Source of the DNA: Candidatus Omnitrophota bacterium
GTDB taxonomy: Bacteria; Omnitrophota; Omnitrophia; Omnitrophales; Aquincolibacteriaceae
Assembly (NCBI GenBank): GCA_023819025.1
Contig: JAMWDC010000002.1
Coordinates: 1 to 19,042, forward strand
DNA: 19,042 nucleotides
Direction: 5' to 3'
How positions within the stretch are numbered: position 1 is the stretch's first letter; every line of letters begins with the position of its first letter. Under the pieces are notes generated by a model. It did not search any database, was not told where the DNA came from, and was given only the letters and a program-made list of their open reading frames with translations. The translations under genes and the position numbers were made by a program. Positions 1-8,717 of the stretch are shown here, piece after piece.

Positions 1-527
1 CCCTGATCACCATGCGGTCTTTTGCCGAGGAGAGGAAGCTTCGGACGGTGGAGCTTCTGTTTACCTACCCTTTTTCGGATTTTGATATCGTTTGGGGGAA
101 ATTTGTGGGGATGGCCTGGTTTTTTATTTTGCTTTCTGCCCCAATGTTCGGATACCTCCTTCTTCTGTACTGGCTCGGCGGGGAATTTGATTGGGGTCCG
201 GTTCTGACGGGATTTCTCGGTTTCTGGCTTCTGGGCAACGCGTATCTTGCCTTGGGACTTTTTATATCCTCCTTAACGGACAATCAGGTAGTAAGTGCGG
301 TGGTCACGTTTGGTTGTTTGGTTGTTTTGTGGATTTTTGACTGGGTGGCGAGTGTGGCCGATGGCCGGCTGGCCCTTTTCTTTTCCTCCCTTTCGCCCCT
401 GAGCCATTATCGGGAGTTTACTCTGGGGATATTGGATTTGAGCCATGGGGTCTATTTTTGTTTTTTTCTTTTCTATTTTCTTTTTTTGGCATTGCGTTCG
501 GTTGAAACGAGGAATTGGAAAGGGTAG
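1..527 (+). CDS. ABC-2 type transporter permease (GldF/NosY-like), 5' truncated
   Basis: This is the membrane permease subunit of an ABC-2 transporter, the family that includes the GldF gliding/export permease. The reading frame is open from the first bases of the window (codons from position 3), so the N-terminus lies outside. An in-frame ATG at 12 falls inside the conserved family stretch (LITMRSFAEERK, then VELLFTYPFSDFDIVWGKF) and is not the true start. That stretch is the cytoplasmic loop typical of these permeases. About four hydrophobic segments follow (near 100-175, 200-270, 290-355 and 440-500 in base positions), and the protein ends in a short basic tail. A GldG-like auxiliary gene follows after 60 bases, which supports a GldF-type role. 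The ATPase subunit is probably just upstream, unseen. The substrate is unknown. Family assignment is firm; the GldF label rests on context. Confidence 0.85.
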   Translation, partial: LITMRSFAEERKLRTVELLFTYPFSDFDIVWGKFVGMAWFFILLSAPMFGYLLLLYWLGGEFDWGPVLTGFLGFWLLGNAYLALGLFISSLTDNQVVSAVVTFGCLVVLWIFDWVASVADGRLALFFSSLSPLSHYREFTLGILDLSHGVYFCFFLFYFLFLALRSVETRNWKG

Positions 528-587
528 GAAATCCGTCGGATCCTTGGGGACCGATCCGGTACCGATCGACTGGATTGAGGTTCTAAA

Positions 588-1985
588 ATGAAACACTTTT
601 TTATCCGTTCTCAGGTGATTTTCGTATCCGTGATCCTGCTTTTGACCTTTGCCGTGATGATGGCCCTGGTCATGCGGTTCAATTCCCGCTGGGATTTCAC
701 GAAAGAAAAAGTTTATACCATGGCCGAGACTACCAGCAAGTTGCTTCGCGAACTGCGCCCCGGAGTCGTTGAAGTTATGGCCTTTTATCCCCACGATGAT
801 CTTGCCCGGAGGGATTTCGAAATCTTTCTGAAAGAGTGTCAGCTGAGGCACCCGGATTTTAAATACCGATTCTTCGATCCGGACCGTGTGCCTCGTCTCG
901 CCAAAGAGGTACAAGTTAAGAAACAATACACCGTGATCCTTCGGTATGGTGGGCTCCAGGAGCGAATCATCCGACCGGATGAGGAAAGTTTTGCCAATGC
1001 CTTATTCCGGCTGGCTCACCCGAAGGCTTATCAGGTTTGTTTTGTGTCCGGGCACGGTGAGGCCTCGGTTCAACAGGAGGACCGTACGGGTGTTTCGATC
1101 TTCAAGGAGGCCCTTGGGGTCAACAACTATAAAGTCAAGGAAATCATCCTGACTGCCAGTAAAGAATTGAAAAAGTGTGATGTGATCGTAGTGGCCGGTC
1201 CTCATCGGGATCTTGACGCCCAGGAATATTCGGTTTTGAAAAAGTCCTTTCAACGAGGGCAAGGGATCCTTTTTTTGATCGATCCGATGGACCCAGGGAC
1301 CGGACTCTCATTCAGGGAATTTATGAAAGGGTTTGGCATCGTGCTTGGCGAAGATGTTCTTGTGGATAAGGTGAGTCGGATGATCGGCGGAGATTTCTTG
1401 GTCCCACTTGTCAGCCAATACGTGTATCAACATCCCATCACGGCAAACTTTGATCTGCCCACTTTTTTTCCGGTGGCCCGCAGTGTGAAACCTGCAACGG
1501 ATCCCGTCCCCGGAGTGGAGGTTGTCCCCCTGGCATTCAGCGGTTCGGGAAGCTGGGCAGAAACCAATCTGCGGGCTTTGGAGGAGGGGGAAGCAGCCTT
1601 TCAGGTCGAAAATGATTTAGCAGGACCCATCTGCCTTGCCGTGGCCGTCGAAGGGCTTGAAAAATCATCCGTACCGTTTCAAGGGGATGCGTCTGTAAGT
1701 GTTTCTGATCCCCAACACCGGATGGTCGTGGTCGGTGATAGCGATTTTATCACGAACGGTTACTTGGAACTTTCTGGCAATGAAATGCTGTCCCTGTTGA
1801 TGATCCAGTGGTTGTCTAAGGATACGCGTTCGGTGACCCTCCAACCTCGTGAATTGGAATTTAAGCCGCTTCTTTTGAATCCGTCACAACGTCTTACGGT
1901 TCTATCCTTAACGGTTGGCGGATTCCCATTGTTCTTTTTTGCCGCCGGTGCGGTTCGAATCCTATGGCGGAGACGGACGCCATGA
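588..1985 (+). CDS. GldG-like ABC transporter auxiliary membrane protein
   Basis: A 465-residue protein of the GldG / ABC-type 'auxiliary' family, thought to work beside ABC-2 permeases at the inner membrane with a large extracytoplasmic domain. One membrane segment lies near residues 10-30, followed by the family-typical sequence FTKEKVYTMAETTSKLLREL. An SGHGE motif sits at residues 154-158, in the segment where GldG proteins keep a 'GHGE' turn. The late motif VVVGDSDFITNGYLELSGN is highly characteristic. A second membrane segment (about 436-458) ends in a basic tail WRRRTP. ATG at 588 has a GAGG ribosome site at 577-580, seven bases upstream. The stop overlaps the next start (ATGA at 1982-1985), so translation is coupled to the DUF4340 gene. 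Its biochemical activity is not known for the family. Confidence 0.88.
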   Translation: MKHFFIRSQVIFVSVILLLTFAVMMALVMRFNSRWDFTKEKVYTMAETTSKLLRELRPGVVEVMAFYPHDDLARRDFEIFLKECQLRHPDFKYRFFDPDRVPRLAKEVQVKKQYTVILRYGGLQERIIRPDEESFANALFRLAHPKAYQVCFVSGHGEASVQQEDRTGVSIFKEALGVNNYKVKEIILTASKELKKCDVIVVAGPHRDLDAQEYSVLKKSFQRGQGILFLIDPMDPGTGLSFREFMKGFGIVLGEDVLVDKVSRMIGGDFLVPLVSQYVYQHPITANFDLPTFFPVARSVKPATDPVPGVEVVPLAFSGSGSWAETNLRALEEGEAAFQVENDLAGPICLAVAVEGLEKSSVPFQGDASVSVSDPQHRMVVVGDSDFITNGYLELSGNEMLSLLMIQWLSKDTRSVTLQPRELEFKPLLLNPSQRLTVLSLTVGGFPLFFFAAGAVRILWRRRTP

Positions 1986-2971
1986 GAATGATTACCACCG
2001 GGGTTTTCTCTTTACTTTTTGCGGTCGTCGTCGGTTTTTACATATATCTCCAGCCCCTGCCGCCTTCATCCCAAGACACGGGACCCCAAGCATCCATGAG
2101 GCTTGTGTCCCTTAAAGAGGGTGACGAAATCCAGAAGATCCAAATTCAGAATTCGGACAAAAATGAAATTATCACCCTGGCTCTCGAAGATAAAGCATGG
2201 AACCTGAAAGAACCGGTTTCTTATCCAGCCGATCCGTTCTTGGTCAAGGGACTTGTGTCAGCGCTTACCCTAAGCTCGAAGATCCGACAACTCAAACCCG
2301 AAAAGGATTGGGACGAATACGGACTCGCTCGGCCCTCCATGAAAATCGGGGTCCAAACCAAACTCAACCGTTCGTTCCGATATTTATTCTTCGGAAACAT
2401 TTCACCGGTCGCCAACCATATCTTTGCACGCTGGGAAGGGGAGTCGGAGTATTTTCTTCTGGATCCGGATCTCAAAAATGCGTTTGACAAAAGTGTTTAT
2501 TCCCTGCGTTGGAAAGCGGTGTTTCGGAGACCGTTCACCGAACTTTCGAAGATTGCGGTTGAAACCAAAGATAAAAAATTCGAAATATCGAGACGAGGTG
2601 ATGTATGGTACTGGGTGGAGCCTATTGATATTCTGGGTGATACGGTGACTGGGGACCATATGAATGAGATTTTGAATCAACTGATGCGTCTTTCGATCAA
2701 GGAATTTCTCGACGGAGATCCCAGGCAGGCCAGCGATCTCGGATTTTCTGACCCAACCGGGACGATCGCCCTTTGGGGGCCGGACGACCAGTTGGAATAT
2801 GTGTGTTTGGGATCTGAATTCCCCATGCGGGATTCTTTTTACGCCCATCGCAAAGGGGAGGATATTTTTTTTCTTGTCGACCGCAATAACGTTCGGACCT
2901 TTTTTGAGATCGTCGAAGTATCCGCTGAGGAGGTTATAAAATCCGCCTCCCAGCCGGAGGGACAGCCGTGA
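1982..2971 (+). CDS. DUF4340 domain protein
   Basis: A 329-residue protein with an N-terminal signal anchor (MITTGVFSLLFAVVVGFYIYL) followed by a soluble domain. It matches the DUF4340 family, usually found directly after GldG-like genes. Visible hallmarks are an early 'kiqIqN..eiitLale.kaWnLkePVsYPAD' block and a later block of the same kind (ETKDKKFEISRRGDVWYWVEP), the internal two-fold repeat expected of the family. 'DLGFSDPTGTIALWG' resembles the 'yGLa.P..ti.l' repeat seen earlier (EYGLARPSMKIGV). I chose ATG 1982 because it overlaps the upstream stop as ATGA; an in-frame ATG at 1964 would add six residues inside the upstream gene. The end overlaps the next start as GTGA. Function is unknown; it probably acts with the neighbouring transporter outside the membrane. 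Confidence 0.85.
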   Translation: MRMITTGVFSLLFAVVVGFYIYLQPLPPSSQDTGPQASMRLVSLKEGDEIQKIQIQNSDKNEIITLALEDKAWNLKEPVSYPADPFLVKGLVSALTLSSKIRQLKPEKDWDEYGLARPSMKIGVQTKLNRSFRYLFFGNISPVANHIFARWEGESEYFLLDPDLKNAFDKSVYSLRWKAVFRRPFTELSKIAVETKDKKFEISRRGDVWYWVEPIDILGDTVTGDHMNEILNQLMRLSIKEFLDGDPRQASDLGFSDPTGTIALWGPDDQLEYVCLGSEFPMRDSFYAHRKGEDIFFLVDRNNVRTFFEIVEVSAEEVIKSASQPEGQP

Positions 2972-3678
2972 GTGTGGGACAAAGATCCATGGCGGATATC
3001 ATTACGCAATTGAAGGAATCTGTTGCCGAGAAGGCACGCGCGGTCGGCCGTATGCCCGAGGAGGTGAAGATCGTACTCGTGTCGAAGACTGTTGAGCCCG
3101 AGCGGATGCTCCAGGCGTTTGAGGCTGGGATGCGGGATTTTGGAGAGAGCAGGGTTCAGGAATTCCTTCGCAAAAGGAAATTCTTCCCACCCGAGATCCG
3201 ATGGCACATGATTGGTCATTTGCAGACTAACAAAGTCAAGCAAGTTGTCGGGAACGTGGTTTTGATCCACTCTTTGGACCGTCGGGAGTTGTATGAAGAA
3301 CTCGACCGACAGGGTCGCCAGAAAAACGTCAAAGAAATCGATTGTCTGATACAGGTTAACAGTTCCGGAGAGGGGACAAAGTCGGGTTTTGCACCTGAAG
3401 AAGTTTCGGCGTTTATCTCCGAACTCAGAAAGGATTCGCCCGTAAAAATCCGGGGATTGATGACCATTGGTGCCTTTTCCGAGGATGAAAAAACGGTCCG
3501 CGATTGTTTTCGAAAGGTGAAGAATTTAAGGGATGAACTCGTTAGGAATTTTCCGGATCATGATTGGGGGATTCTCTCCATGGGGATGTCCTCGGATTAT
3601 CTTCTGGCAATCGAGGAAGGTGCGAATATGCTCCGGATCGGTTCCGCGGTTTTTGGTGCGCGGCAGAATCCGGCATAA
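2968..3678 (+). CDS. yggS: YggS/PLPBP family pyridoxal phosphate homeostasis protein
   Basis: A 236-residue cytosolic protein that binds pyridoxal 5'-phosphate and buffers vitamin B6 and amino-acid pools; no catalytic reaction is established for the family. It has the single-domain alanine-racemase-like barrel. The PLP lysine is K40 in IVLVSK. Further signatures are DFGESRVQEF, WHMIGHLQTNKVKQV, QVNSSGEGTKSGF, RGLMTIG and, near the end, LSMGMSSDYLLAIEEGANMLRIGSAVFGAR, which lines the phosphate site. The GTG start at 2968 overlaps the upstream stop and has GGAGG at 2956-2960; an in-frame ATG at 2989 lacks such a site. It is followed by proC and yggT, a gene trio conserved in many bacteria. Length and motifs are normal for the family. 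Confidence 0.95.
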   Translation: MSVGQRSMADIITQLKESVAEKARAVGRMPEEVKIVLVSKTVEPERMLQAFEAGMRDFGESRVQEFLRKRKFFPPEIRWHMIGHLQTNKVKQVVGNVVLIHSLDRRELYEELDRQGRQKNVKEIDCLIQVNSSGEGTKSGFAPEEVSAFISELRKDSPVKIRGLMTIGAFSEDEKTVRDCFRKVKNLRDELVRNFPDHDWGILSMGMSSDYLLAIEEGANMLRIGSAVFGARQNPA

Positions 3679-3696
3679 GGGGCGGGAGTATTCGAC

Positions 3697-4533
3697 GTGA
3701 GATCTCAAATGAAATTTAGAGAAACCCTTGGTTTGATGGGTGTCGGCAATATGGGGCAGGCCATTCTGGAAGGGCTTTTTTCAAAAAGGATGGTCACTGG
3801 AAGCCGTGTTTGGGTTTTTGATACGATCCTGCAGAAAGCCGCTGAATTTTCGAAAAAATGGCAGTGCCGTCAGGCCAAGTCCAACGCGGAGATTGTGAAA
3901 CAAACCGACATCGTGATTCTGGCCATGAAACCGCAGGATTTCTCTAGCGCCATGAAAGGGCTGAAATCAGTTTTTCGGAACCGACAGACGGTGATTTCGA
4001 TTTTGGCGGGTACGTCGGTCGAAAAAATCAGAAGGGAGATCGGCCCCCGACCTCAGGTAATTCGAGCGATGCCGAATCTCGGCGTGAAGGTGGGTGAGGG
4101 GATCACTGCAATTGCGACCACAGGTGTCAAGACCCTTTCCCTTCAAGCTGCCCGGAAGATTTTTTCAGGATGCGGGAAAACGGTTGAACTCGAGGAATCT
4201 TACTTGGATCTTGTGACGGCCTTGAGCGGAAGCGGGCCCGCCTATTTTTTTCTTGTGATGGAATTAATGGTTAAGGAAGGTGTCCGACAAGGGATCCCTG
4301 AAGGTCAATCTAGGCTTTTGGCGGTTCAAACGGCTTTAGGTGCCGCCACGCTTGCGGCATCATCCTCACAATCGCCCGAAGCATTACGTCAAATGGTTAC
4401 CTCGAAGGGCGGCACGACGGCCGCTGCATTGGCGGTCTTGGAGGAAGGAAAATTTTCTGATGTCTTCCATCGGGCACTCGAGGCGGCGGTGGAACGGAGC
4501 CGGGAACTCAGCAAGAGGCAACCCCCGGCATAA
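3697..4533 (+). CDS. proC: Pyrroline-5-carboxylate reductase
   Basis: Catalyses the last step of proline synthesis: NAD(P)H-dependent reduction of 1-pyrroline-5-carboxylate to L-proline, in the cytosol. The 278-residue protein has an N-terminal Rossmann dinucleotide site (GVGNMG at residues 15-20) and the MKPQDF segment of the cofactor domain. AMPNLGVKVGEGITAI follows at the domain junction. The helical C-terminal dimer domain carries VTALSGSGPAYFFLVMELM and MVTSKGGTTAAALAVLEEG, the family signature. The GTG start at 3697 has a GGGAG site at 3684-3688 with good spacing; the in-frame ATG at 3709 would be too far from it. It lies 18 bases after yggS and 31 before yggT, so it is probably co-transcribed. 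Confidence 0.96.
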   Translation: MRSQMKFRETLGLMGVGNMGQAILEGLFSKRMVTGSRVWVFDTILQKAAEFSKKWQCRQAKSNAEIVKQTDIVILAMKPQDFSSAMKGLKSVFRNRQTVISILAGTSVEKIRREIGPRPQVIRAMPNLGVKVGEGITAIATTGVKTLSLQAARKIFSGCGKTVELEESYLDLVTALSGSGPAYFFLVMELMVKEGVRQGIPEGQSRLLAVQTALGAATLAASSSQSPEALRQMVTSKGGTTAAALAVLEEGKFSDVFHRALEAAVERSRELSKRQPPA

Positions 4534-4564
4534 GTGGCACGAAAAAAATTGACGGAGGATTTCC

Positions 4565-4867
4565 ATGTTTATTATCGGTGAATTTTTTCAGGCCATGGCT
4601 CTCCTGGTTCATGGGATTTGTACCATTCTGTACTGGTTGCTTTTTGCCCGAATTGTCATTTCCTGGCTGCGGGTCGATCCTTACCAGGGTGTGGTCCAAT
4701 TTATTTTTCAGGTGACGGAACCCATCTTAGCGCCTTTCCGGCGGCTACCGTTGCAGGTGGGAATGCTGGATCTTTCGCCGCTCGTGGCCTTCCTGGCCAT
4801 CTTTTTTGTCCGGAATGTTTTGTTCAGAATTTTTATGACCTTAGCGTATCAATTTGGAGTTTCATGA
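4565..4867 (+). CDS. yggT: YggT family membrane protein
   Basis: A 100-residue protein with two hydrophobic blocks (about residues 10-36 and 67-95) separated by the family signature RIVISWLRVDPYQG...TEPILAPFRR. After that comes the LDLSPLVAFLAIFF segment that begins the second membrane region. YggT/YlmG proteins are small integral membrane proteins linked to osmotic tolerance in some bacteria and to division or nucleoid distribution in plastid homologues; no enzymatic role is known. A GGAGG site at 4554-4558 lies six bases before ATG 4565. The position next to yggS and proC is the common genomic setting. The stop codon lies within the ribosome site of the next gene, so translation may be coupled. 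Confidence 0.93.
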   Translation: MFIIGEFFQAMALLVHGICTILYWLLFARIVISWLRVDPYQGVVQFIFQVTEPILAPFRRLPLQVGMLDLSPLVAFLAIFFVRNVLFRIFMTLAYQFGVS

Positions 4868-4873
4868 GGGAGG
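4866..4873 (+). promoter_or_regulatory. Ribosome binding site fixing the PNP start at 4884
   Basis: GAGGGAGG lies ten bases before ATG 4884. The in-frame ATG at 4854, which would add ten residues and overlap yggT, has no such site. The site overlaps the yggT stop codon (TGA 4865-4867), an arrangement typical of translational coupling. Confidence 0.7.
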
Positions 4874-4883
4874 CATTAGAAGC

Positions 4884-5726
4884 ATGAAACGGATCAAGAA
4901 ATCTAAAGCAGATCTTTTAACTCGAATCAGAGGAGCCGTACGGGCCATCCGTCGAAAAATGGATCATCGCCCTCGCGTCGGAATCATTCTCGGCACGGGA
5001 CTCGGAAATTTTGCGAAGAAGATCAAAGTGGGGGGAACAATTCCTTATTCGAAAGTACCGGGTTTCCCTGTTTCCACGGTAGAATCCCACGCCGGAAATT
5101 TGGTCTTCGGAAAACTCGGAGACCAAGACGTTGTGGCTATGGAAGGTCGGTTTCATTACTACGAAGGTTATTCCCTTGATGAAGTGACATTCCCCGTAAG
5201 GGTTATTCGGGAACTTGGGTCCCAGGTCCTGGTCGTCTCAAATGCAGCAGGGGGATTGAATCTGTCCTTTCACAAAGGTGAGATTGTTTTGATCGAGGAT
5301 CACATCAATTTCATGGGAGTCAATCCTTTGATCGGTCCCAATGAGGAACGTCTGGGTCCGAGATTCCCTGATATGTCTTCGCCTTACTCCGCTCGGCTTA
5401 TGAAATTAGCCGAGGAGGCGGCTTGCAGTTTGAGTATCCCGGTTCGCCGGGGTGTGTATCTCGGGGTGACAGGTCCGAATCTCGAGACACGGGCCGAATA
5501 CCGCATGATGAGAAATCTCGGTGCAGATTTAGTGGGGATGTCGACCGTGCCCGAAGTCATCGTCGCGGTTCATATGGGATTGGAAGTGTTAGGGGTGAGT
5601 ATTGTGACGGACGTGTGCGATCCGGATCATCTCGAACCTGTGGACATTAAGGAAATCATTAAGACGGCAAATGAGGCCGGTCCGAAACTCGATCGTCTTT
5701 TAGAGGCCGCAATCAAGAAATTTTAA
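4884..5726 (+). CDS. Purine nucleoside phosphorylase, trimeric PNP/MTAP family
   Basis: Cleaves purine nucleosides with phosphate to free base plus (deoxy)ribose-1-phosphate, in purine salvage. The 280-residue protein carries the trimeric-PNP phosphate loop IILGTGLGNFAKKI (residues 34-47). MEGRFHYYEGYSLDEVTFPVR (near 86-106) and VVSNAAGGLNLSFHKGEIV follow. The base site has NLETRAEYR (E201) and GMSTVPEV (M219). Where 6-oxopurine enzymes such as human PNP have Asn243 in an 'xITN' motif, this protein has IVTD (D243); the numbering happens to coincide with the human enzyme. MTAP, which prefers 6-aminopurines, also has Asp there. Substrate preference is therefore uncertain and could include adenosine-type nucleosides. 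It sits between yggT and ileS, a position occupied by other genes in most bacteria. Confidence 0.9.
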   Translation: MKRIKKSKADLLTRIRGAVRAIRRKMDHRPRVGIILGTGLGNFAKKIKVGGTIPYSKVPGFPVSTVESHAGNLVFGKLGDQDVVAMEGRFHYYEGYSLDEVTFPVRVIRELGSQVLVVSNAAGGLNLSFHKGEIVLIEDHINFMGVNPLIGPNEERLGPRFPDMSSPYSARLMKLAEEAACSLSIPVRRGVYLGVTGPNLETRAEYRMMRNLGADLVGMSTVPEVIVAVHMGLEVLGVSIVTDVCDPDHLEPVDIKEIIKTANEAGPKLDRLLEAAIKKF

Positions 5727-5762
5727 ACCAGAGCGGATTCACATCGCATTTGCTTTAACATA

Positions 5763-8588
5763 ATGACTCAAGCCAAAAATTACAAACACACATTGAATCT
5801 TCCCGAGACCCGGTTTCCGATGAAGGCCGACCTTGTCCGCCGCGAACCTGAAATGCTTACCTTGTGGGAAAAGGAGGGGCTTTACGAAAGGATTCGTCGG
5901 AAATCCCTTGGTCGCAAAAAATATATCCTCCACGACGGTCCGCCATACGCCAACGGACACATTCATATCGGGCATGCCCTCAACAAAATTTTGAAGGATA
6001 TCATTGTCAAATACAAAAACCTGAAAGGTTTCGATGCCTATTATCTGCCGGGGTGGGACTGCCACGGTCTTCCTATTGAACATCAGTGCCTCAAGGATAT
6101 GGGCAAACGTAAGGAGGAGGTTGAGCGGGTGGCATTTCGAAAACAGGCGCGGAAATATGCGGAAAAATATGTGGCCATCCAGCGGGAGGAATTTAAACGG
6201 TTGGGAATTTTCGGAGACTGGGGGCATCCGTACCTGACGATGAGTTACGATTATCAGGCCTCGATTGCCGAGTCCTTCCTCAAGCTTTTCGAGAAAGGTT
6301 ATATTGAACAGCGTCTAAAACCGGTTCCCTGGTGTTATGACTGTGAAACGGCCCTGGCGGATGCAGAACTGGAGTATGAGGACGTCCAGGATACGGCGGT
6401 TTATGTGGCTTTCCCCAAAATCCATACAGGACCGGATATCGGCAAGGGACCTGCTTGGACCAAGGGCGACTTTTCATTTCTCGTTTGGACGACAACACCT
6501 TGGACATTGCCCGCAAACGTGGGGCTCGCATTTCATCCTCAACTTGAATACGTACTTGCCTCGACGAATCGGGGGAAATTTGTATTTGCCGAAGCCTTGT
6601 TGGAAAGTCTTTCCAGCAAGCTGGGTTTTACAGGGGTCGAAGTCCTTGCCAAAGAAAAAGGCAGTTTTTTTCAATCTTGGATAGCGCGGCATCCCTTTTT
6701 AGAAGCACAAGTCTCGAAGGTGATTTTGGCGGAATATGTCTCGGCCGTGGAAGGGACAGGGATTGTCCATATCGCCCCGGGGCATGGTGAGGAGGACTAC
6801 CAATTCGGGCATTTGCAAAACGGGCTTGAGATTTTGTCACCGGTCGATATGAAGGGCAGATTCACGATGGATTTCAAGCTTTGTGAAGGCATGCCGGTGA
6901 TGAAAGCCAACCCAATAATTATCCAGGAGCTTGAAGAGCGAAAGGCCCTTCTTCATCAGGAGAGATATCAACATTCTTATCCGCACTGTTGGCGCTGCAA
7001 AAAACCTATTATCTTCCGGGCCACAAAGCAATGGTTCATGAAGATTGATCATCAGGATCTCCGGAAAAAAATGCTTGAGGCGATCCGGACGAAAATTGAT
7101 TTTACACCGGACTGGGGAAAGAACCGGATCGGGTCCATGGTGGAAACCCGGCCGGAATGGTGTCTTTCCCGCCAGCGTTACTGGGGCGTTCCCATTCCCA
7201 TTCTCTGGTGTGAATCCTGTGGTCATATTTTTATTACAGAGAGTAAAGAAACGATCATCCGGCTGTTTCGCGAGAAAGGTTCCGATATCTGGTTTGAGGC
7301 AGATGCCTTGACTTTTTTGAACGGCCGAAAGCCTTCTTGCTGCAAGGATCCCCGCCTTGTTAAAGAAACGGACATTATCGACGTATGGTTTGACTCCGGT
7401 GTAAGCCATCAGGCTGTCTTAAAAAGGAATGCTGCGCTGGATTATCCCTGCGAACTTTATTTGGAGGGTTCGGACCAGCACCGCGGATGGTTCCAAAGCG
7501 CCCTGACGACGGGTATGGCTTTGGATAACCTATCACCGTTCAAGGGTGTTTTGACACACGGCTTTGTCGTGGACGGTGAAGGCAGAAAGATGTCAAAATC
7601 TGCCGGCAATGTCATTGCGCCTCAGGATGTCATGAAGGAGTTTGGGTCGGATATTTTGCGCCTTTGGGTGTCTTCGTGCGATTATCAATTTGACGTGCGC
7701 CTTTCGCACAAAATCCTGGTACAATTGGCGGACTCTTATCGGAAGATCCGCAATACCTTTCGGTACATGCTGGCGAATTTGTACGATTTTGATCCGGCGA
7801 AGAATGGAATCCGATTTGAAGACCTCCGGATTTTAGATCAATGGGTAATGTTCAAAGTAGATACCCTTGCGGCAGCAGTGGACGAAGATTACCGGCGGTT
7901 CAATTTCCATCAGATCTATCGCCGGATCCACGAGTTCTGTTCGAACGAACTGAGTTCGTATTATTTTGATATCCTGAAAGACATCCTTTATACCGCCGCT
8001 AAGAATTCGCATCTCCGCCGGTCCGCTCAGACCGCCATGTTCCATATTCTCAAAAAACTGGTCAAGATGACGGCACCGATCATCCCCTTTACCGCGGATG
8101 AAGTTTGGCGGTCCTTTGCGATTGAAACCGGAATCCCCTCGGTTCACGAGAGCCAGTGGGATGATACGACGTACCCGTATGCAATAGATCGGATGGCGGA
8201 TTGGGAAGACATCCGCGCGGTTCGGGATACGGTTATGCCCGTGCTGGAGAAATTGAGAGAGAGTAAGGCTATCGGATCCAGTTTGGACGCTAAGATTTAC
8301 TTAGAGACTGCAGATTCGTCGTTGGGCCGGGTCCTGCGGGATCATTTAGCGGAACTTCCTCGTGTTTTTATTGTATCTCAAGTTTATTGGACGGAAGAGA
8401 ATCGTCCGGGCTCCGAAGAAATTATATGTGTCCGGCCTTCATCCCGTGAGGAAATTAAAATCCGGATCGCCGTCGAAAAGGCAGACGGGGGGAAGTGCGT
8501 TCGTTGCTGGAATTATTCCCTATTTGTAGGTACAGACGCGGAACATCCCCAGCTGTGTCAGAAATGTGTGGAGGCGATCCGCACCTAA
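5763..8588 (+). CDS. ileS: Isoleucyl-tRNA synthetase
   Basis: Charges tRNA-Ile with isoleucine and edits mischarged valine, in the cytosol. The 941-residue class I enzyme has normal bacterial length. The N-terminus NYKHTLNLPETRFPMKADL matches the family from the first residues and supports ATG 5763, although I see no good ribosome site before it. The HIGH motif is at residues 68-71. The editing domain contains FLVWTTTPWTLPANVGL, and SYPHCWRCKKPI lies near residues 404-417. WFDSGVSH and EGSDQHRGWFQSAL precede the KMSKS loop at 609-613. A C-terminal zinc module has cysteines C912, C915, C932 and C935. This is the bacterial type of IleRS rather than the eukaryote-like mupirocin-resistant form, judging from the C-terminal zinc finger. 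It follows PNP by 36 bases. Confidence 0.98.
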   Translation: MTQAKNYKHTLNLPETRFPMKADLVRREPEMLTLWEKEGLYERIRRKSLGRKKYILHDGPPYANGHIHIGHALNKILKDIIVKYKNLKGFDAYYLPGWDCHGLPIEHQCLKDMGKRKEEVERVAFRKQARKYAEKYVAIQREEFKRLGIFGDWGHPYLTMSYDYQASIAESFLKLFEKGYIEQRLKPVPWCYDCETALADAELEYEDVQDTAVYVAFPKIHTGPDIGKGPAWTKGDFSFLVWTTTPWTLPANVGLAFHPQLEYVLASTNRGKFVFAEALLESLSSKLGFTGVEVLAKEKGSFFQSWIARHPFLEAQVSKVILAEYVSAVEGTGIVHIAPGHGEEDYQFGHLQNGLEILSPVDMKGRFTMDFKLCEGMPVMKANPIIIQELEERKALLHQERYQHSYPHCWRCKKPIIFRATKQWFMKIDHQDLRKKMLEAIRTKIDFTPDWGKNRIGSMVETRPEWCLSRQRYWGVPIPILWCESCGHIFITESKETIIRLFREKGSDIWFEADALTFLNGRKPSCCKDPRLVKETDIIDVWFDSGVSHQAVLKRNAALDYPCELYLEGSDQHRGWFQSALTTGMALDNLSPFKGVLTHGFVVDGEGRKMSKSAGNVIAPQDVMKEFGSDILRLWVSSCDYQFDVRLSHKILVQLADSYRKIRNTFRYMLANLYDFDPAKNGIRFEDLRILDQWVMFKVDTLAAAVDEDYRRFNFHQIYRRIHEFCSNELSSYYFDILKDILYTAAKNSHLRRSAQTAMFHILKKLVKMTAPIIPFTADEVWRSFAIETGIPSVHESQWDDTTYPYAIDRMADWEDIRAVRDTVMPVLEKLRESKAIGSSLDAKIYLETADSSLGRVLRDHLAELPRVFIVSQVYWTEENRPGSEEIICVRPSSREEIKIRIAVEKADGGKCVRCWNYSLFVGTDAEHPQLCQKCVEAIRT

Positions 8589-8691
8589 GTAATTACCTAT
8601 AAGTTTTGCATATTTTTCATCATCCGCCCCTTTCCCCCGGTAAAGGAAAGAGGATATCAAGTAAGCGAGTGAAAAGAGGCAGGTCATTCGT

Positions 8692-8717
8692 AACGGTTGC
8701 TTCATATAACAACCATT
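8692..8717. repeat. Inverted repeat upstream of the histidine kinase gene
   Basis: Arms AACGGTTG (8692-8699) and CAACCATT (8710-8717) pair at seven of eight positions around a ten-base AT-rich loop. It sits in the 157-base gap between ileS and the kinase ATG. It could be an operator or an RNA hairpin near the start. A weaker inverted pair CTTTCC/GGAAAG lies earlier, near 8630-8650. I see no convincing sigma70 promoter in this gap. Confidence 0.35.

Noticed and set aside
273..926. Long minus-strand open frame (217 codons) opposite the permease and GldG-like genes.
   Set aside because: It lies antisense to two well-supported genes, resembles no family, and is rich in residues expected from reverse reading of hydrophobic codons.
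6837..7409. Minus-strand open frame (190 codons) opposite ileS.
   Set aside because: It is fully inside a highly conserved synthetase gene and shows no recognisable protein features.
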